Source: Fratercula arctica
Taxonomy: Eukaryota > Chordata > Aves > Charadriiformes > Alcidae
NCBI GenBank assembly: GCA_947846985.1
Contig: CANTUZ010000004.1
Coordinates: 4,888,927 to 4,952,926, forward strand
Direction of reading: 5' to 3'
DNA length: 64,000 nt
The notes beneath the pieces were generated by a model. The model did no database searches. It saw nothing but the letters and a program-made list of their open reading frames with translations, and was not told the origin of the DNA. The translations under genes and the position numbers were made by a program. Below are positions 35,801 to 48,665 of the stretch, piece by piece (the first letter of the stretch is position 1; each line of letters starts with the position of its first letter).

Positions 35801-37229
35801 AGTGTAGTCCTGAACCAGGTGTCCCGACTCTGTGATGAGACCACTCACCAGGATGCTCTTGAGAAATGGATGGAAGCAGGGAGAAGTGCAGAGTGCCTCA
35901 TTCTCCCCTGGCAGCTGTGCTTTGAATGAAAATGGGCACTCCTTCTTCCACTATATTTTCTGAAGCCTTTTAGGCTAAAATGATTTAAACTAATGACCAG
36001 TTAGTCGCTACTTCTGGGAAACCATCTGAGCCATCGCACAATGCTGTACCTCACCTCTGCTGCGAGAGAGGCACAGCAGCTCCTTCACTGGGCAGGGGGC
36101 GGGGGGGAAACTGTTGGAAATGCAGCAAGCACGCTGCCAGATGTAACTATCACTGCTTTTAAGTACCACAGTTTGGCTGTCAACCAAAGGGGGTTTTATG
36201 CTGTCATGCACTTCAGTGTTACCTGACATGTCATCTCTCAACAAATAGTCCTAGAACAGGATCCACCAGCAGGGCTGGTGCACAGCAGATTAGTGGAATT
36301 TGCTTTATTTGTCCATCTTCTGTGTCTGACAAAATTCAAGGCATGGATTTTCAGTTTCAGGTAACAAACCAGATCTCCACTCGGTCAGTGACCTGTAAGG
36401 AACATATTGCTTCAGCTCTAATTAGTCTAGTCTTAGCTAAATTGACCATAAACTTTTAGTGACTGATGCTTACTAATGCTGACATTCGTACCTAAGCTGA
36501 CTTACGGTAGCTAAATATCTAAAAGACAGCACCATCAAAATCAGACCTACAGAGGGGTTTGCAAGCTAAAAGCTTGTCCTTTTTCCCAATTACATCAGCT
36601 GATCTAGGAAAGTGTATTGCTTTGCCCTGCAAATCACGTTTCATTTGAAAAAGTAGCTGTTAAAAAAAGTAATGGAAGCACAGAGGGGATTTTGTGGGAA
36701 CCTTAATCATCATAGCCAGAATTCTTTCTGAAGTATTCTGCTGATTTTTTTTCAGTTATTGAACAATATATTTTGACAATAAAAATATTGTGCACAGGAA
36801 TACATATTTATCTGCAAATTTAACAAGATGTGAATATATACCTCTTGCCGCAGGCCAAAGTAAATTTGTAAGTTATTATGTGAGAGTTTTTTGTGTGTGT
36901 GTGTAAAATGTTTGGTATTAACTACTAGGCAATTTTCTTTCTTTTCTTGGCTGTAAAATCTCGTAACAGGAAAAAATGCAACATTGATAATACTACAACA
37001 AAGAGAATCGTATTTATGACTAGGGGAGAACACTGGCTAACTTCCTGGCAGGTAACATTTTACAGCTTATGTTGACAAGTAAATCTTTATTTATGATTAG
37101 GATCATAGAACACCAGGAAGCTCGAATAAAGGAACCTCTAATGGTGTAAAAGAAAAAATTCTTTATAAACAACATTTTGCAAACTTAGTTTAACTGGATG
37201 ATGCCTTGTTAATTTTTGTAATGGATGGT

Positions 37230-37470
37230 GACATTGGCATGAATAAGATTTATTACGTTAGTCAAATGAAAGTGCATGTGCTGAATGCACAAGTTTAACC
37301 GTCGGTACCTGCACAACAAACCTAATTAAATGCTGTGTCATTGAAGATGATTTAAATGAAAAGATAATGAAGCAAATCGCATGAAAAGTGTTTAACAAAA
37401 TTTATTCGGAAAGAATTGGAAAGGTTATTATAATTAGAGAAGTAGTCCTCCATGTTAATAATCTTTTTAA
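37230..37470. promoter_or_regulatory. Candidate conserved non-coding element
   Basis: This is AT-rich sequence with many homeodomain-type TAAT/ATTA cores (cctaattaaatg, gataatgaagc, ttataattag) that still keeps about six CpGs in 240 bases, well above the local level. There is no open frame or repeat similarity. This combination is common in developmental enhancers, but conservation itself cannot be seen from one sequence. Confidence 0.3.
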
Positions 37471-39306
37471 AACCGTCTCATTAAAATCCCAAGCATAAAA
37501 AAAAAAAAAGTCATGGAAACTCTATTTTTGGTTTGGGGCAAAAGACAGGATTTCTCTGTCACTTTTTGCAGAAATGGACATGTATTCTTACTGCTGAATT
37601 TTGAGGGAAAGTTTGAGGTCTAGATAGAAACTTATGGCTTATGGCTGTCTCTGTGTCTAAACTGGGTGAGCCCTTTATTCATGAAAATAGTCCTCATTAA
37701 GTCACTGAGGTCAGGAGAGTTTTTAATCATGTATCTTACATCAAAACCAGAAATAGTGGGGAGAACAGTTAATGAAATTATTATATAGTAACATCAGTGG
37801 GGTATGAACAACAAAATGATATTCAGCGTTTTACTAGGTAAGGGAATAACTATAAGACTTTTCACTAGATAGCTAATAGGGGATATTTTTCCCCAATGCA
37901 CAGCCAGAGAAATACAAGTTTGGACTAGAGTTGTCTTGGTTAGTAACCTTGGGGTTTTTAGGTCATACACAAAGTAAAAACTACACTGGTCAAAATACTT
38001 TGATTAACAAGCCGGTAGTTAGGCAAATACATATTTTATTCTCATAAAGAATATGTGTGTATATTTGACATGTATAATTAATAGGCAATAGGAGGGAAGA
38101 GGAGGAATGAGGAACCTCTCAGTTTCCCTGTGAAAGTTACCCATATGGTTGGTTATAAAATTGCAAGTGTCCCATTTGCGACAAAATGAGCACAGGTAGA
38201 AAACTGGCAGAGCCCAGCTTGCATCCTAGGAACCCCGATGTGTGAAGAAAAGAACAACTTTCCTCTACAAATCTAGGGAGTCCAAATTCTGACTTTAAGT
38301 CAAAACTTGAACTTGTGGACTGTAATCAAGGACAGCCACACATCCCTGAGCATAGGGCGGCTTGTCAGGCTGCTGCAGAAGTACAGACTGGGTCAATATT
38401 TACTCACATTCCTGGATAATGTTGCATTTTGAGAAGGCTTTCAGACAAGGCCATTGCTTCCCTAATTCTTATCCAGTCTCCTGCTACCCTCTTTTTAGAC
38501 TAGAAGCATTTATATTCCTAGCGGTGAGTTTCTGGAAGCAGTTCGGTTATGTTGCTACTAACCACCCAACCAAGGATCTGTAGCACCACTGGGAATATGC
38601 CAAATCCCTCCAGAATTTCCCAGCGTTGCCATCAGCATTCACACACATCAGCTAGCACAACATTTCTGGAAAAATCCCATTCAAATCGTGTTCCAAATGT
38701 CATGCCACCTACGGAAAAATATTCTGGGGATGATATCCTTTCCAGACCACCTCCCTGCTCTCATTTTTAGTGCTGTTATCTTTCTCCACCTCTTTCTAGA
38801 GTCTTTCTTCTGCAGGGTCAACACCATTTTCTCTCTCCTATGAAGCTTTCTAATAGAATTTAGAGCAGCTATGCTGCAGATAAAAATATAATTCTTACCA
38901 CTGATTTGAAAAGAAAACTGGAATTTTTATTGAGACACCTGTCAGTACTTCATTCAGAGCAGTAACAAGTTGTGAAAGAAAAGGCCATTAACAACAAAAA
39001 GAAAAAAAGAAAGAATTGGAAACCACTTCTGAGCAAAAAAAGTCTTCTGTTTTTCATGTTTTACCATGTTGTTTGCTCAGTGAAAGAGACATTTGGCAAT
39101 GAAGCGACTCTCACCAGGCTCTGTACTGCAGGTGCTTAATTGCCTAGGACAATCACTTGTCTGTGAAATAAGACACTAAATGGTACTGGAGCTTCAGTCA
39201 GTTTCTCCAAATGCAGAATAAAATTTATTATTAGGCCCAAAGGTAACTGAAAGTGCTTTCTGTAGGAAATTTTAAATGATCTTCTGATTAATATCCCATA
39301 ATTGAA

Positions 39307-39321
39307 GGTTACCATGTAACC
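39307..39321. promoter_or_regulatory. RFX/X-box-like inverted repeat
   Basis: GGTTAC and GTAACC are exact inverted arms around CAT. The sequence resembles an RFX X-box (GTTRCC N RGYAAC type) but does not match it fully. It lies in a stretch (39100-39450) that keeps several CpGs. Confidence 0.3.
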
Positions 39322-42300
39322 CATTCTATTATGCTGCGGGAGAAGAAAAGACTAACTGCCAATTATCTGTTTGTTAGCTGTATTAAACTCCAAGTGACAG
39401 ACACGGTACTGAGCCATGAATTTTGGAACTCGGGTTTGCAGTCACCCCCCTCCGTTCTGTGTGTGTTTGAGATGTTTCCAGTTTCTTCAGCCTGTGATTG
39501 AAATAGATCATCCTACCTTTTGAATTGGAGCTCATTTACAGATTTAACTACTTTCTCCCCAGCAAAGTCCCTTGTTGCCTTTGTCCTCCCAAAAACACCT
39601 ACATGTTTAGGCCATTTGTCCAGTTCAAACTTATTTATTTTAGGGTTTTTTTTCAGGCCTACCTCAACTGCATTGATGTTTTCAGACACTGCTGCAATGC
39701 TAGTGTTCATCATTGCTGCTCTGCAGTGATTTACAGTGGATAGTACAGTCATACACTGTCTTTAAAGCCTTATCTGCAAGTTGTGTCATGAGGTGAAAGC
39801 AAAGTAACTTCAGTGATGAAAACCTATTTACATACTTTAAACATCATCAATTAGATTAAGGTGACAATTCACTAACAATTGTAACATGTACCAGCAGGAA
39901 CTTGCAATTAATATTAACAGTTGATGGACACTTTCTGAAATAAATGATTTTTTTAACAGATTTCTGTCATGTTTATCCTTTCAGTGCTTTCCCGGATGAA
40001 GTGAGACACTACAGTAGTGTTTAATGAGATCACAGTCATGTGTGAAGTGTGACCTGTTGGTTGGCAGAAGGCAGATACTTAAGTGCAAATCCTGGTAGGT
40101 GGCTTAGTTTTTAAAATAAGGTTTCACCTCCACAAAGATTCTGAGATCTATCAGCGAAAAAGCCAGGAGAGAGAAACTGCAGTGCACCCATCTGAAATTT
40201 AATCAAGAAGTTAAACTTACTCTACCATAAAAGCTTAAGTTACAACAAAGGTACAGTTTTTTATGTATTTGGTGAAAATTAATAGGGTACAGGAAAACCT
40301 ATATTCTTACCAATTTTGTGTTGAACTTTTGTTGATATATCTAACTCAATACCTTGGTATTTAGCCGATAATTAATCTATCAGAAGTACTATAAAGTATG
40401 ATTATTTCCAAGCAGAGCTTCAAATTGAATGCTTAATACATTTTTTCAACTCATTTCATAATCGCAAACAATAAAGGAAAAAATGAAAAGGTTTTTTGCA
40501 GGCAGAGCATTTGAAGTCACTGTGGCTTCTAGTTCTGATCTTTGCAGAAATACTGCCACTTTACATGAAAGCCTCTTTCTCTCTGATCAGGGATGAACAC
40601 CGAACATTTTAAAACTTGGCTCTACTTAAGAGTATTTTTTCCCCTTTAAAATGTTGCAGGATTTTTTAAAAAGGACTGTCCTCTCAGAAGATTGCATCAA
40701 TTCCAAATGCTGTCTTCTGCCAGGACATGCCAGAAGGCTCCTAATGAAATCTGCCTTAGGTTATAGTTTCTTAAGTCTCTCCTTAAACAGGTTATGGAGT
40801 AGGAACAGCAGAAACTGAGACTCATGACTGTAGAATGATCTAAAGTGCTGAAGGCACCTTCTTACTCTTTCTTCACCATTTCACTTGCTTCACTGGTAGC
40901 TGACTTAGTATCAGGAGGTACACATACAGTGTCTATCTATTTACTGATGTGCGCAAATATTCCTGCAGCTTAAATACTGATACAACATTTTGAGCACAGA
41001 AAGCTTTGTGTCCGTTGGCTTTGTGACAGCACTTGAAAAAAGCCAGGTCACTGCACTACAGATTTCCTGTGCCTTTGGGGGAAATCCTATAGCAGTCTTT
41101 AGTGAGCAGTGCAGGCTTCTGTGGTTAGCCCTCTCCATGTCGCAGGTTTTTTGTATTGGTGATCTTTTCCTCAAATGCAGTCAGTCACATGAAATATGTT
41201 GCATCTTTTGTTCTGTAGTGTAAACAGTTTTTATCACAATCAATATCGTTTCAAATTAGAAATTACTTGGGGTACCTATTTTTGCTATGGCTTTTGAAAA
41301 AGGAAATTGCACGCAAAACTGGTGAATTTGCACATATTACATGTGCCACCTCTGCTGATGATGAATCTCCCTCGAGTAATGTGCTCTTAACAAAAGGAAA
41401 GGTGGTTGCTGTATTCCTCTGATACAACTTTTAGGTTTATGGTTAGAAAGCAGTATTTCTACTAAAGAAATACTGACAAGATCTTTTCTCATGCTCATGA
41501 AGAGTTGGATAAAGTGTTAACATAAAGCTAAATGAATGGGTCTACCTCTGTAAGATCAATCTGTTGGAAGAACAAAACTGCAGTCTGTGGTTAAAGGGAA
41601 GATGAGCTGAATCTGAGGGGCGATGTGAATAACTTGGTAAGCCAAGTGACATGATACCATCTGTCCGATTTGGGTGAGACCCAAGCTGAGGCAAGCTTTC
41701 TCTTGGTTGTCTTTTACAAACAAAACATGGACATTTTCAAGGACTCAAGTGGCTGGGACAGTTTGTCCTTGTGCAGGCTGTCTGAGAGCTGGCAAATCCG
41801 GCAGCCCAAATGCCCCAAACCACAGCCTGGGAGCCTTGGTCCGGGCCACGACTCAGGAGGAAAGAGTGCCATCTGCTGAAATAGAGAGTCCAGTTTTCCT
41901 CCCTTTTTGATCTCTTATCCACATGCTGAACAAGACTAACACTCCTGGTAGAACTGAAAATGGAAAGGTCAAAACAGAATGTGGCACGGCTACAGGAAAC
42001 AGGAGCTCAGCCTGCAGAAAAATCTGCCTATCCCAGGGAGAAATGAACTGAGTGTTTTTAGTATTGCTCCGTTACTTCTTTTCAAGGCTGTTAAATGTTG
42101 AGAAGCGTTATTTTGTTTTGTTTCATCTATGCCTAGGAGAGTAGGTTGGAACTTCGTGAGAGCACGTTCTAGTTTGTTCTTAATATATAGCAGATAAAGA
42201 GAAAATAATGCATCCATGCATAAAAATCACTTTATGCCCAGATTGCATTCAAGAGCATCTGGGAAACTTTGAAAGCTTTATTACAGAGTGATGAGGTCTA

Positions 42301-44039
42301 TTACGTGAAACACAAAGAATATAGAGTAAATTACCTTGTCAGTCTTGCTTCCTCCCTTTTCCTCATTTCTGTTGCTTTTCCCTTTCTCTTACTTAAGCTG
42401 CATGATACAACTTCACACCTGTTCTTCAGAAGAAAAGCGAGTATATCTGTCCTTTTCCCTTGGTGCTGATATTAATACTGTACTGTCAGCATGTCTTCTA
42501 CCTCACCAGGCTGGTCCAGCCATTTCAATGAGAAAGGAGACTTGCCTTGAGGGTTTTTTTCAATGCTTTCAAAAGGCAATTGATGTGATCTAGTACTCTG
42601 AGAGAAGAGCTGCGTTACTACCATGGTTACAATTCCCACTGAGTCCAACGGAGCTGCGAGTACAGTCCAGTCTCACAGAAATAGTCTCTTCCCACTAAGA
42701 CAATTAGTTTATCTTGTAGCCAAAACACTATTTAAAAAACCACAAATGCCTGCTGTTTTCTTCCTCTTTGTTACATAGCAGACTCCCAAGGAAGTAAAGA
42801 ATCAGCATCACTGGTCACTTCGATTCATTTGTAGTCTACATTTTTCCTAGCTTCTTTTTGCATTGAATTTCACTTCATGAAAAATTACTAGTCTTACTTT
42901 CTTCACTGTTTATTATTATAACATTTTTTTGCCTGACTACGTCGAAGCTTTATTGAAGGGTATTTATTATCAGAGGTTATCATTTATTCAGATGAAAATG
43001 CTTTTCATCTAAAAACAATCTGCTGACATCTTTTGGCAACTTAGATCATAAAATGCACAAATTGAACAGGAAGGTGCCTCCTTAATAACGACTAAGCATT
43101 GTATAACCTGCCCTCAGCTAATAAAAAAAATGCAGTGCTTTTTCAGCCTCAGTTAAATTTTAAGATTCTCTGGCTTTGCTGTACTGGTCACACAACGTAT
43201 GCCTGGCTCTCCTGTGTTGCTGTTCCGTAATCATATTTTTTCGTGATTAATATGGTGCATTGGTGTCAAAGATGATTGTTTGGCTATCATTTGGGGACCA
43301 AGGATGACTCATTTGCCTGTATGTATGGATTGGACTTTTTTGATTTCCTGCTCTGTTCTTGTCATTAACTCTCTCGTAGATGGGTTATTAATAAAGGCAA
43401 AACATCTGTCCATCTCTGGTTACACCACTCCAATTTTACATTATGATAGCAACCAGCATTAGGGTATTCTGTTTAATATTTAGTGGACTGTTTATTGATG
43501 CCCCCATAAAAAATAATTTTTGAGAGTTTATAGGACATCAAAGGCATTACTGATTTTGATATGTAGATTTTGTGATGAGGAAGCATTTCTCTGCATTCCT
43601 TGCTGTAGACAATTCTTGTTTTAAGTACCTTCCATAAGCCAAGGTGCAATAAAGCCCAGAAATTGCATGTCCAAAAAGGCTTTTTCTGAAGTATAAACTC
43701 GCATGTAAGAAACTCTTAAAAAACCTGCACCCCTAATATAAGTATTATAATTCATAAGAGACAGGGAGGAGGTATTAGTATCCTACCTTTAGCTTAAATG
43801 TCAGGCTTGCTTTATACCACCACACTGGGCCTTCTTTTGGCTTTAAAATGCAGCGGGGGGGGATACATGGATTTGGTCCACAGCAACTCAGGAAATCCTG
43901 GGCCTCCCAGAGTGACCTGTTCGGTTGTCAGAGCTGGGAGGTGAGGAAAAAAACTCGTCCTGTTCCTTAAGCTCTCAGGTGGGGGGTTTAGGGAAGGCTT
44001 TGTCAAAGCTGATTGTCCCTAATTGCAGAGTGGGGCCTT

Positions 44040-44215
44040 GGCCCTCGCGCGCTGTCGCCTCAGCGCAGTGGTGCCGGCGCCATCTTGGGGCGGCACCGGG
44101 GCTGCGCGCGACGGCCGCTTGGGGAGGCGGGAAGAGGGATCAGTCAGCTGAGGCGAGGTGGGGGAGGCGACCCCGCTCCTTCGGGGAGAGGGAATAAAAT
44201 GGCCGCTCCAGCTGT
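44040..44215 (+). promoter_or_regulatory. CpG-island promoter
   Basis: Twenty CpG dinucleotides fall within about 160 bases (44046-44205) in a window otherwise nearly free of CpG clusters. The island includes CGCGCG, GCGCGCGACGGCCGC and GGCGGG segments, contains a YY1-type site, and runs directly into a coding exon at 44199. There is no TATA box upstream in the usual position, which is typical of broad CpG-island promoters. Transcription is expected on the + strand. The minus strand gives no useful first exon here: an ATG in the YY1 site reads only a few codons. Confidence 0.85.
44076..44088 (-). promoter_or_regulatory. YY1-type binding site in the CpG island
   Basis: On the minus strand the sequence reads CCAAGATGGCGCC, a close match to the YY1 consensus (AAnATGGCGGC class), inside the CpG island and about 110 bases before the start codon. 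YY1 sites are typical close to start sites of CpG-island genes. A second related motif, AAAATGGCCGC, overlaps the ATG at 44199. Confidence 0.55.
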
Positions 44216-44293
44216 GGAGATGATGGAATATTATCTTGGAGTTTACAAAGACAGCAGAAGTAGATGGGAGCTGAGTCCTAGTTGGAGAAAGAG
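44199..44293 (+). CDS. First coding exon of an unidentified gene (5' partial)
   Basis: Seen: ATG at 44199 in a good Kozak setting (A at -3, G at +4), directly downstream of the CpG island. The frame runs 31 codons plus two bases and ends at a clear donor, AAGAG|GTGAGC. The peptide starts MAAPAVEMMEYYLGVYKDS and continues to SPSWRK, acidic and aromatic at first and basic at the end, with no signal peptide or membrane segment. MAAP-type starts are common for housekeeping genes with YY1 overlapping the ATG. The frame is also open upstream to 44013, but the in-frame ATG there lies in the island's 5' flank and has weaker context, so 44199 is preferred. I searched the remaining 19.7 kb for a second exon in matching phase and found none that convinces. 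I do not recognise the gene; a 5' UTR or non-coding exon is the alternative. Confidence 0.6.
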
Positions 44294-44614
44294 GTGAGCT
44301 GAGAGAAGCTGATGAGTCTTAATTCTCACACCTGGCCTGTGAGGAGAGCAAGTGAAATCAAGGAGCCTTTTGCCCATTGCCTCTTTGAAAAGGCATAACC
44401 AATGACTGCTTTTCCTGACTGGATCTATTGCAAATGCTGTTGGGAGGTGGCAGAGACAAGATACCCATTTATATAATAGATAATGCTCCTGAGGGAAAGG
44501 GGCAGGAACAATATCTCATTGACCCCTGAGGGACAAGCAGGTGCTGGAGGGTATGTAATCAAGGAGAGGCAATAAAGCAGGCCTGCCTTGGCTTCATTAG
44601 TGTTGCTTTGCTGA

Positions 44615-44766
44615 AGGTGAGAAGATGGAGCTGCTTTTCCCACTTTATGTATTGTGGAAGGACAGGACAGAGCAAGGAGGCACTGAGGGAAGGTGAGAAG
44701 ATGGAGCTGTTTTTACAACTTCCTATGCTGTGGAAGGACAGGATAGAGCAAGAAGGTGCTGGTGGA
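44615..44766 (+). repeat. 76-bp imperfect tandem duplication
   Basis: Both copies start aggtgagaagatggagctg, and the second begins at 44691, 76 bases after the first. Shared phrases are gtggaaggacagga(c/t)agagc and aag(g/a)aggc/gtgct. Copies differ at roughly one base in eight. Each start gives an AAG|GTGAGA sequence that would pass as a 5' splice site. Confidence 0.88.
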
Positions 44767-45237
44767 GGTTGCAACGGAGTGGCCTGATCACAAACCCTTT
44801 CCTGTGGGGTGTTCTCGTTTGAAGGTTAGTGACAATGAGGAGCACTTCACAGAGTGGTCATACAGAGGGGTTTGTTGCTTTGCAGTACCACGGCTGAATT
44901 ATTAACATGTCTGGTGAATTTTACCATTTTGAATACTTACAGTTGCTTAACATAAAGAAAGGCAGGTAACTAGTTGAGGGGTGTGGCTAGTTTATAACAA
45001 TATAGAAAATGTCCAGGAGTAAAATAAACTTCTTATCTGTAACTGTAGAAACTTGTGAAACTCAACCTGACAGGTTTGTGTCAGTGAGATGCTTTGTTTT
45101 GGTTTAGTTTTCCTTTGAAGCATCAGATATTGTTTATTGCATATGCTTGTTCTTTGTAGGATTATAAAGCATGTATAGCTGTTTTAGTGGTTCAATTTAG
45201 AATTAAAGTCAGGAACTGTGCTTTCTCTCTAGAATAG

Positions 45238-45253
45238 CAACAACAACAACAAC
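45238..45253 (+). repeat. (CAA)5 microsatellite
   Basis: This is a perfect CAA trinucleotide run of five units, in the putative first intron. Confidence 0.85.
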
Positions 45254-48200
45254 GGAGGCTTTTGTTCTGACTTGCAATATGTTAATTCTTTTCATTTTAA
45301 TGGAGAATACAGCTAAATTCCAAACCAACCTTACCATTGCTCTATAGATGTACTAGAATACTACAGTGTGGCCCAAATATTTAATGCAGTGTAGCAGAAA
45401 TATTTATTGTGAGCTAAGTGCTGTTGTCATTATTCAGGCAAAATATTGGAAGAATGCAAATGTAAAACGTGTTTTAAAGAACAGTGAATAACATGATTTT
45501 TAATGGGATTTTCTTCTTCTTTGTGTGACAATCTCTGCCAAGATATGAACTACCAGCGCTTTCTTGGGCAACCATTGAGGCACACCATGTGAAGTCAACT
45601 ACTATTTTTGACGATTCTTATTTAAACACTGGGAGATGCTATAAAGTTTGTCATCAGTATTCAAGAATAATTAAATATAATAAGGGGAATATGTATGGAA
45701 CCTATAAACAACAGGAAAAAAAGGTGAATTAAAAAAAAAAAGTAAAAAGAACACAAACCAAAAGCCACCACCAAACAATCTGGTCTAAAACTTCTGTGTA
45801 TTTGCAGGGGAGTGGGAGGGAAGGGGCAGGGGAGAAGACATTGAAAATTAACAAAAAGCAAGAAGAGCTATACTTGGTAAAGAATTTTTGTATTCATGGG
45901 AGAAGGTGGTTCAGTCACATAAACAACACGTGGGGTCAATGTGTGCTGTAGAATGAGGTAAAAATTGAATATAATCTTGTCCTGTACAGAAATAAATGAA
46001 CTACTTTTTTTAATGTTCAGTGCTTTCTGGCTTGGACAAAATTTGACAGTTTTGTGCAAAGGGAAGAATGGAAATGAAACAAATTTCAGGAAGCTTGATA
46101 CACTGGAATTGAATGTATTTAGCTAATCTTTATTGCACAATCCTAAAGACAGTGTCATGCAGGTTGAAAAATATTAAGCAGTAAATAATTACCAGTGTCA
46201 TCGACTCATAAGTAGGAGGATAAGCATTTTAACCCAAGCAAACTTTGCTAGCCTGTGGTCCTGATACTGAAATTTAGCAAAGGAATTTTTTTTTTTAAAG
46301 ACAAAAAAAGTGTCATAGAAGTTGGGAAATATTTGAATTTGTTGCAGCTGAGGTTATAAAATCCTTTGTTATACTGGGTAGTATTATTTTACTTAAAACT
46401 TGTTTCTGTAATGGTTAGTGCTGGGGCTGGTAAGTATCAGGTGAGGAGAGCAGGAAGCACAGTATGGGTGTTCAGACCTCTTGCTAGCAAGGGACTGACT
46501 GTATCAAACTATATTTGGATACAAATATAAATTGGATATTTATCCAAATTGTGGGTTTTCTTGTGTGTGTTTATTTCTTTAAACAAAGATTGATCATTAC
46601 TAGATGACTGTTATGCACAGCTGATGTCTGAATTGCACTGTCAGGGAGTGGGAGCAGGCGGTTTTCCTGCAGTGGATCTTAGATGTTTAGCTGGAAAGAA
46701 CTTTGTATTGAGAATGTTTTTTCTGCCCAAACAAAAACTTTCTTGTGTATGGGTTGTGGTTTTAGTTGTATAGTTTGTGTGGGACTTTTTTGTTTGCTTT
46801 TTTGTTTTCAGTTTGATATAATGCTGCTCACAACTTAATATTGTGGTTTTTATGTTTCATGCCACTGTGTAATTATCACCTGCTAGGTACTAACTAATCT
46901 CTTAAATTTTAGTGTCAAAGCACTTTCCTTAGAGGGTGGGAGGATCAATATTACAGTGTGCTTGAGAATTAAAAGCCTTTCAGCAATTCAGGATTCCTTC
47001 CATTTAAGCATTATGGAGAAAAAAGGTTCGACCCTGACTTTTATTATATTTTTTTTTTTTCCCCAACTTGGGGAAGAATGATTTTCTTCTTCATTGGAAT
47101 GCTGAGCAGATCAGGATAAATCACCCTGTGTCCTCCATCTTGAGTCATGCATGTGTAAGTGCTGCTGAACTTGTTACTGCTGCAGCAAGCTACATTTCAG
47201 AGGTCATCTGTGAAACCTGCAAGTATCATCAAAGTTCATCTGGATGGTGTTTAGCATACATTTTAACTCTGACCATTGTCCTAATGATGCCTAAAGCAGC
47301 AACAGCTTAAGACCTTTTTGAATTACAGCCTATTATTTAAATATTTACTGTGTCTGTCAGGATTTATAATTTGGTACTGCATTCATAAACATAATTACTT
47401 AAAAAAAAAAAAAATACAGGACTCAAGCTTTCTTTTCCATTGCAAAAAGACTGAATAATAAGACTTCCAGTTCCCTTGAAATGTGTTTATAAACTACTGT
47501 TTCCTAATAACAGCATGGCAGCAGAGTATCTGGCTTCCAGAATAGTGAATTAAAAATATTTATTGCCTGTGAAAGTCAAGCTGTAGCTTTTATAAGCAAA
47601 GAGGGATACATATTATGAAGATTCAGGCTTCCTTTTTTTTGAGACTAGAGTCTGCATAAGGACTGTTGTGTGTGGTAATTTAAATAGGGTTTCACCATGG
47701 AATGTGAAGATGGCTATTATGCAGTATTCCTGTGTTTGCTGCCCGATTTCTAGGTATGTATATTGCCAGTGCCTTTGACAGGCTAGTATTTGTTGAAATG
47801 GGTAACGTGAATCTTTATTGTCTCTTTTCAGTATTTATATAATTATTGGTCAAGCAGCATGACTTAGAGGACAGTTTAAAAATCCATTTTGTCACACAAG
47901 TATTCATTTGAAAGCAGTTTTATTCATTTCTTAAGAAAACTCATGTGTCAGTTCTGTCAAAGCAGTAGACTGTCACGAGGAAATGAGCGGAAAGAACCTA
48001 GACCCAGTCTAAAATCTTGGTATTTTTTTTTTGCAATTTGTAAAGTTTAGCAAGTTGTGCACTATGATGATGATTTTAAATTAGGTGTTCCTGTTACCCT
48101 CTCTTGACAGCATACTTGCTGCCTGTTGTGATGTCAGTGAGCAGTCACACATTTGAATTGGTTGTCCTTCAACCCACAAGCCCTGAGCACTACTTATGCA

Positions 48201-48665
48201 GCAGAGTTTGTCTCGCTCACTGTGCAGTAACACGCTTAGGTTAGCAAGAAGAACATTTCATAATGGAAGGAACAAAAGATTTAAGGAAGATAGTAGGTGA
48301 AACGTCAAGAAAAGAGATTGCTGCCATGAGAGAAAGGGGGAATTCAGGAGAGATTTAACCAAACACATGGTATGGCATTTGTGGGTGCACAGGCAGTCTG
48401 AATTATTTCCTTCCTGCCTTCTGTTCTCATGGAGCTAAGGCTACTGTCTTTGAATATTTATTTGTTGTTTGTTTTGAAAGGTTATAGACAGAAAACTTTT
48501 TTTTTTATAAATAGAAGCATTAGATTTGCTTTCAGTGTTCATGTTGAAATGAAAACTTCATAACAACCTGGAGGAGTTCTTTTATTTCTTTTAAAAATTA
48601 TAGCATTTCCCAGAAATTTAGGTACTGTTCATTACATGCCAGTTAATTTCTTAGACTTTCAGTTT

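Larger units (their letters stand above)
32801..44039. other. Gene-poor non-coding stretch with possible conserved elements
   Basis: No gene is supported. The stretch holds a (GT)n run at 36892-36904 and two stretches flagged as possible conserved non-coding DNA (37230-37470 and 39100-39450). The minus-strand open frame at 36008-36244 ends near a donor-like CAGAG|GTGAGG but lacks a clear acceptor. Segments around 35850-36250 and 41570-41900 are GC-richer than average without a recognisable feature. Confidence 0.4.
44294..48665 (+). other. Putative first intron, proximal part
   Basis: This starts with the GTGAGC donor. It holds a 76-bp tandem duplication, a short (CAA)n and T runs. An open frame at 47068-47310 follows a T/C tract but has no proper acceptor AG and no donor. 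Nothing else is supported. Confidence 0.45.

Noticed and set aside
36008..36244. Minus-strand frame ending near CAGAG|GTGAGG
   Set aside because: No clear acceptor and no recognisable product.
46513..46549. Inverted repeat atttggata / tatccaaat with a 19-base loop
   Set aside because: Short AT-rich arms of this size are expected by chance in 64 kb.
47068..47310. Open frame (80 codons) after a T/C tract, as second exon of the CpG-island gene
   Set aside because: No AG acceptor in the right place and no donor.
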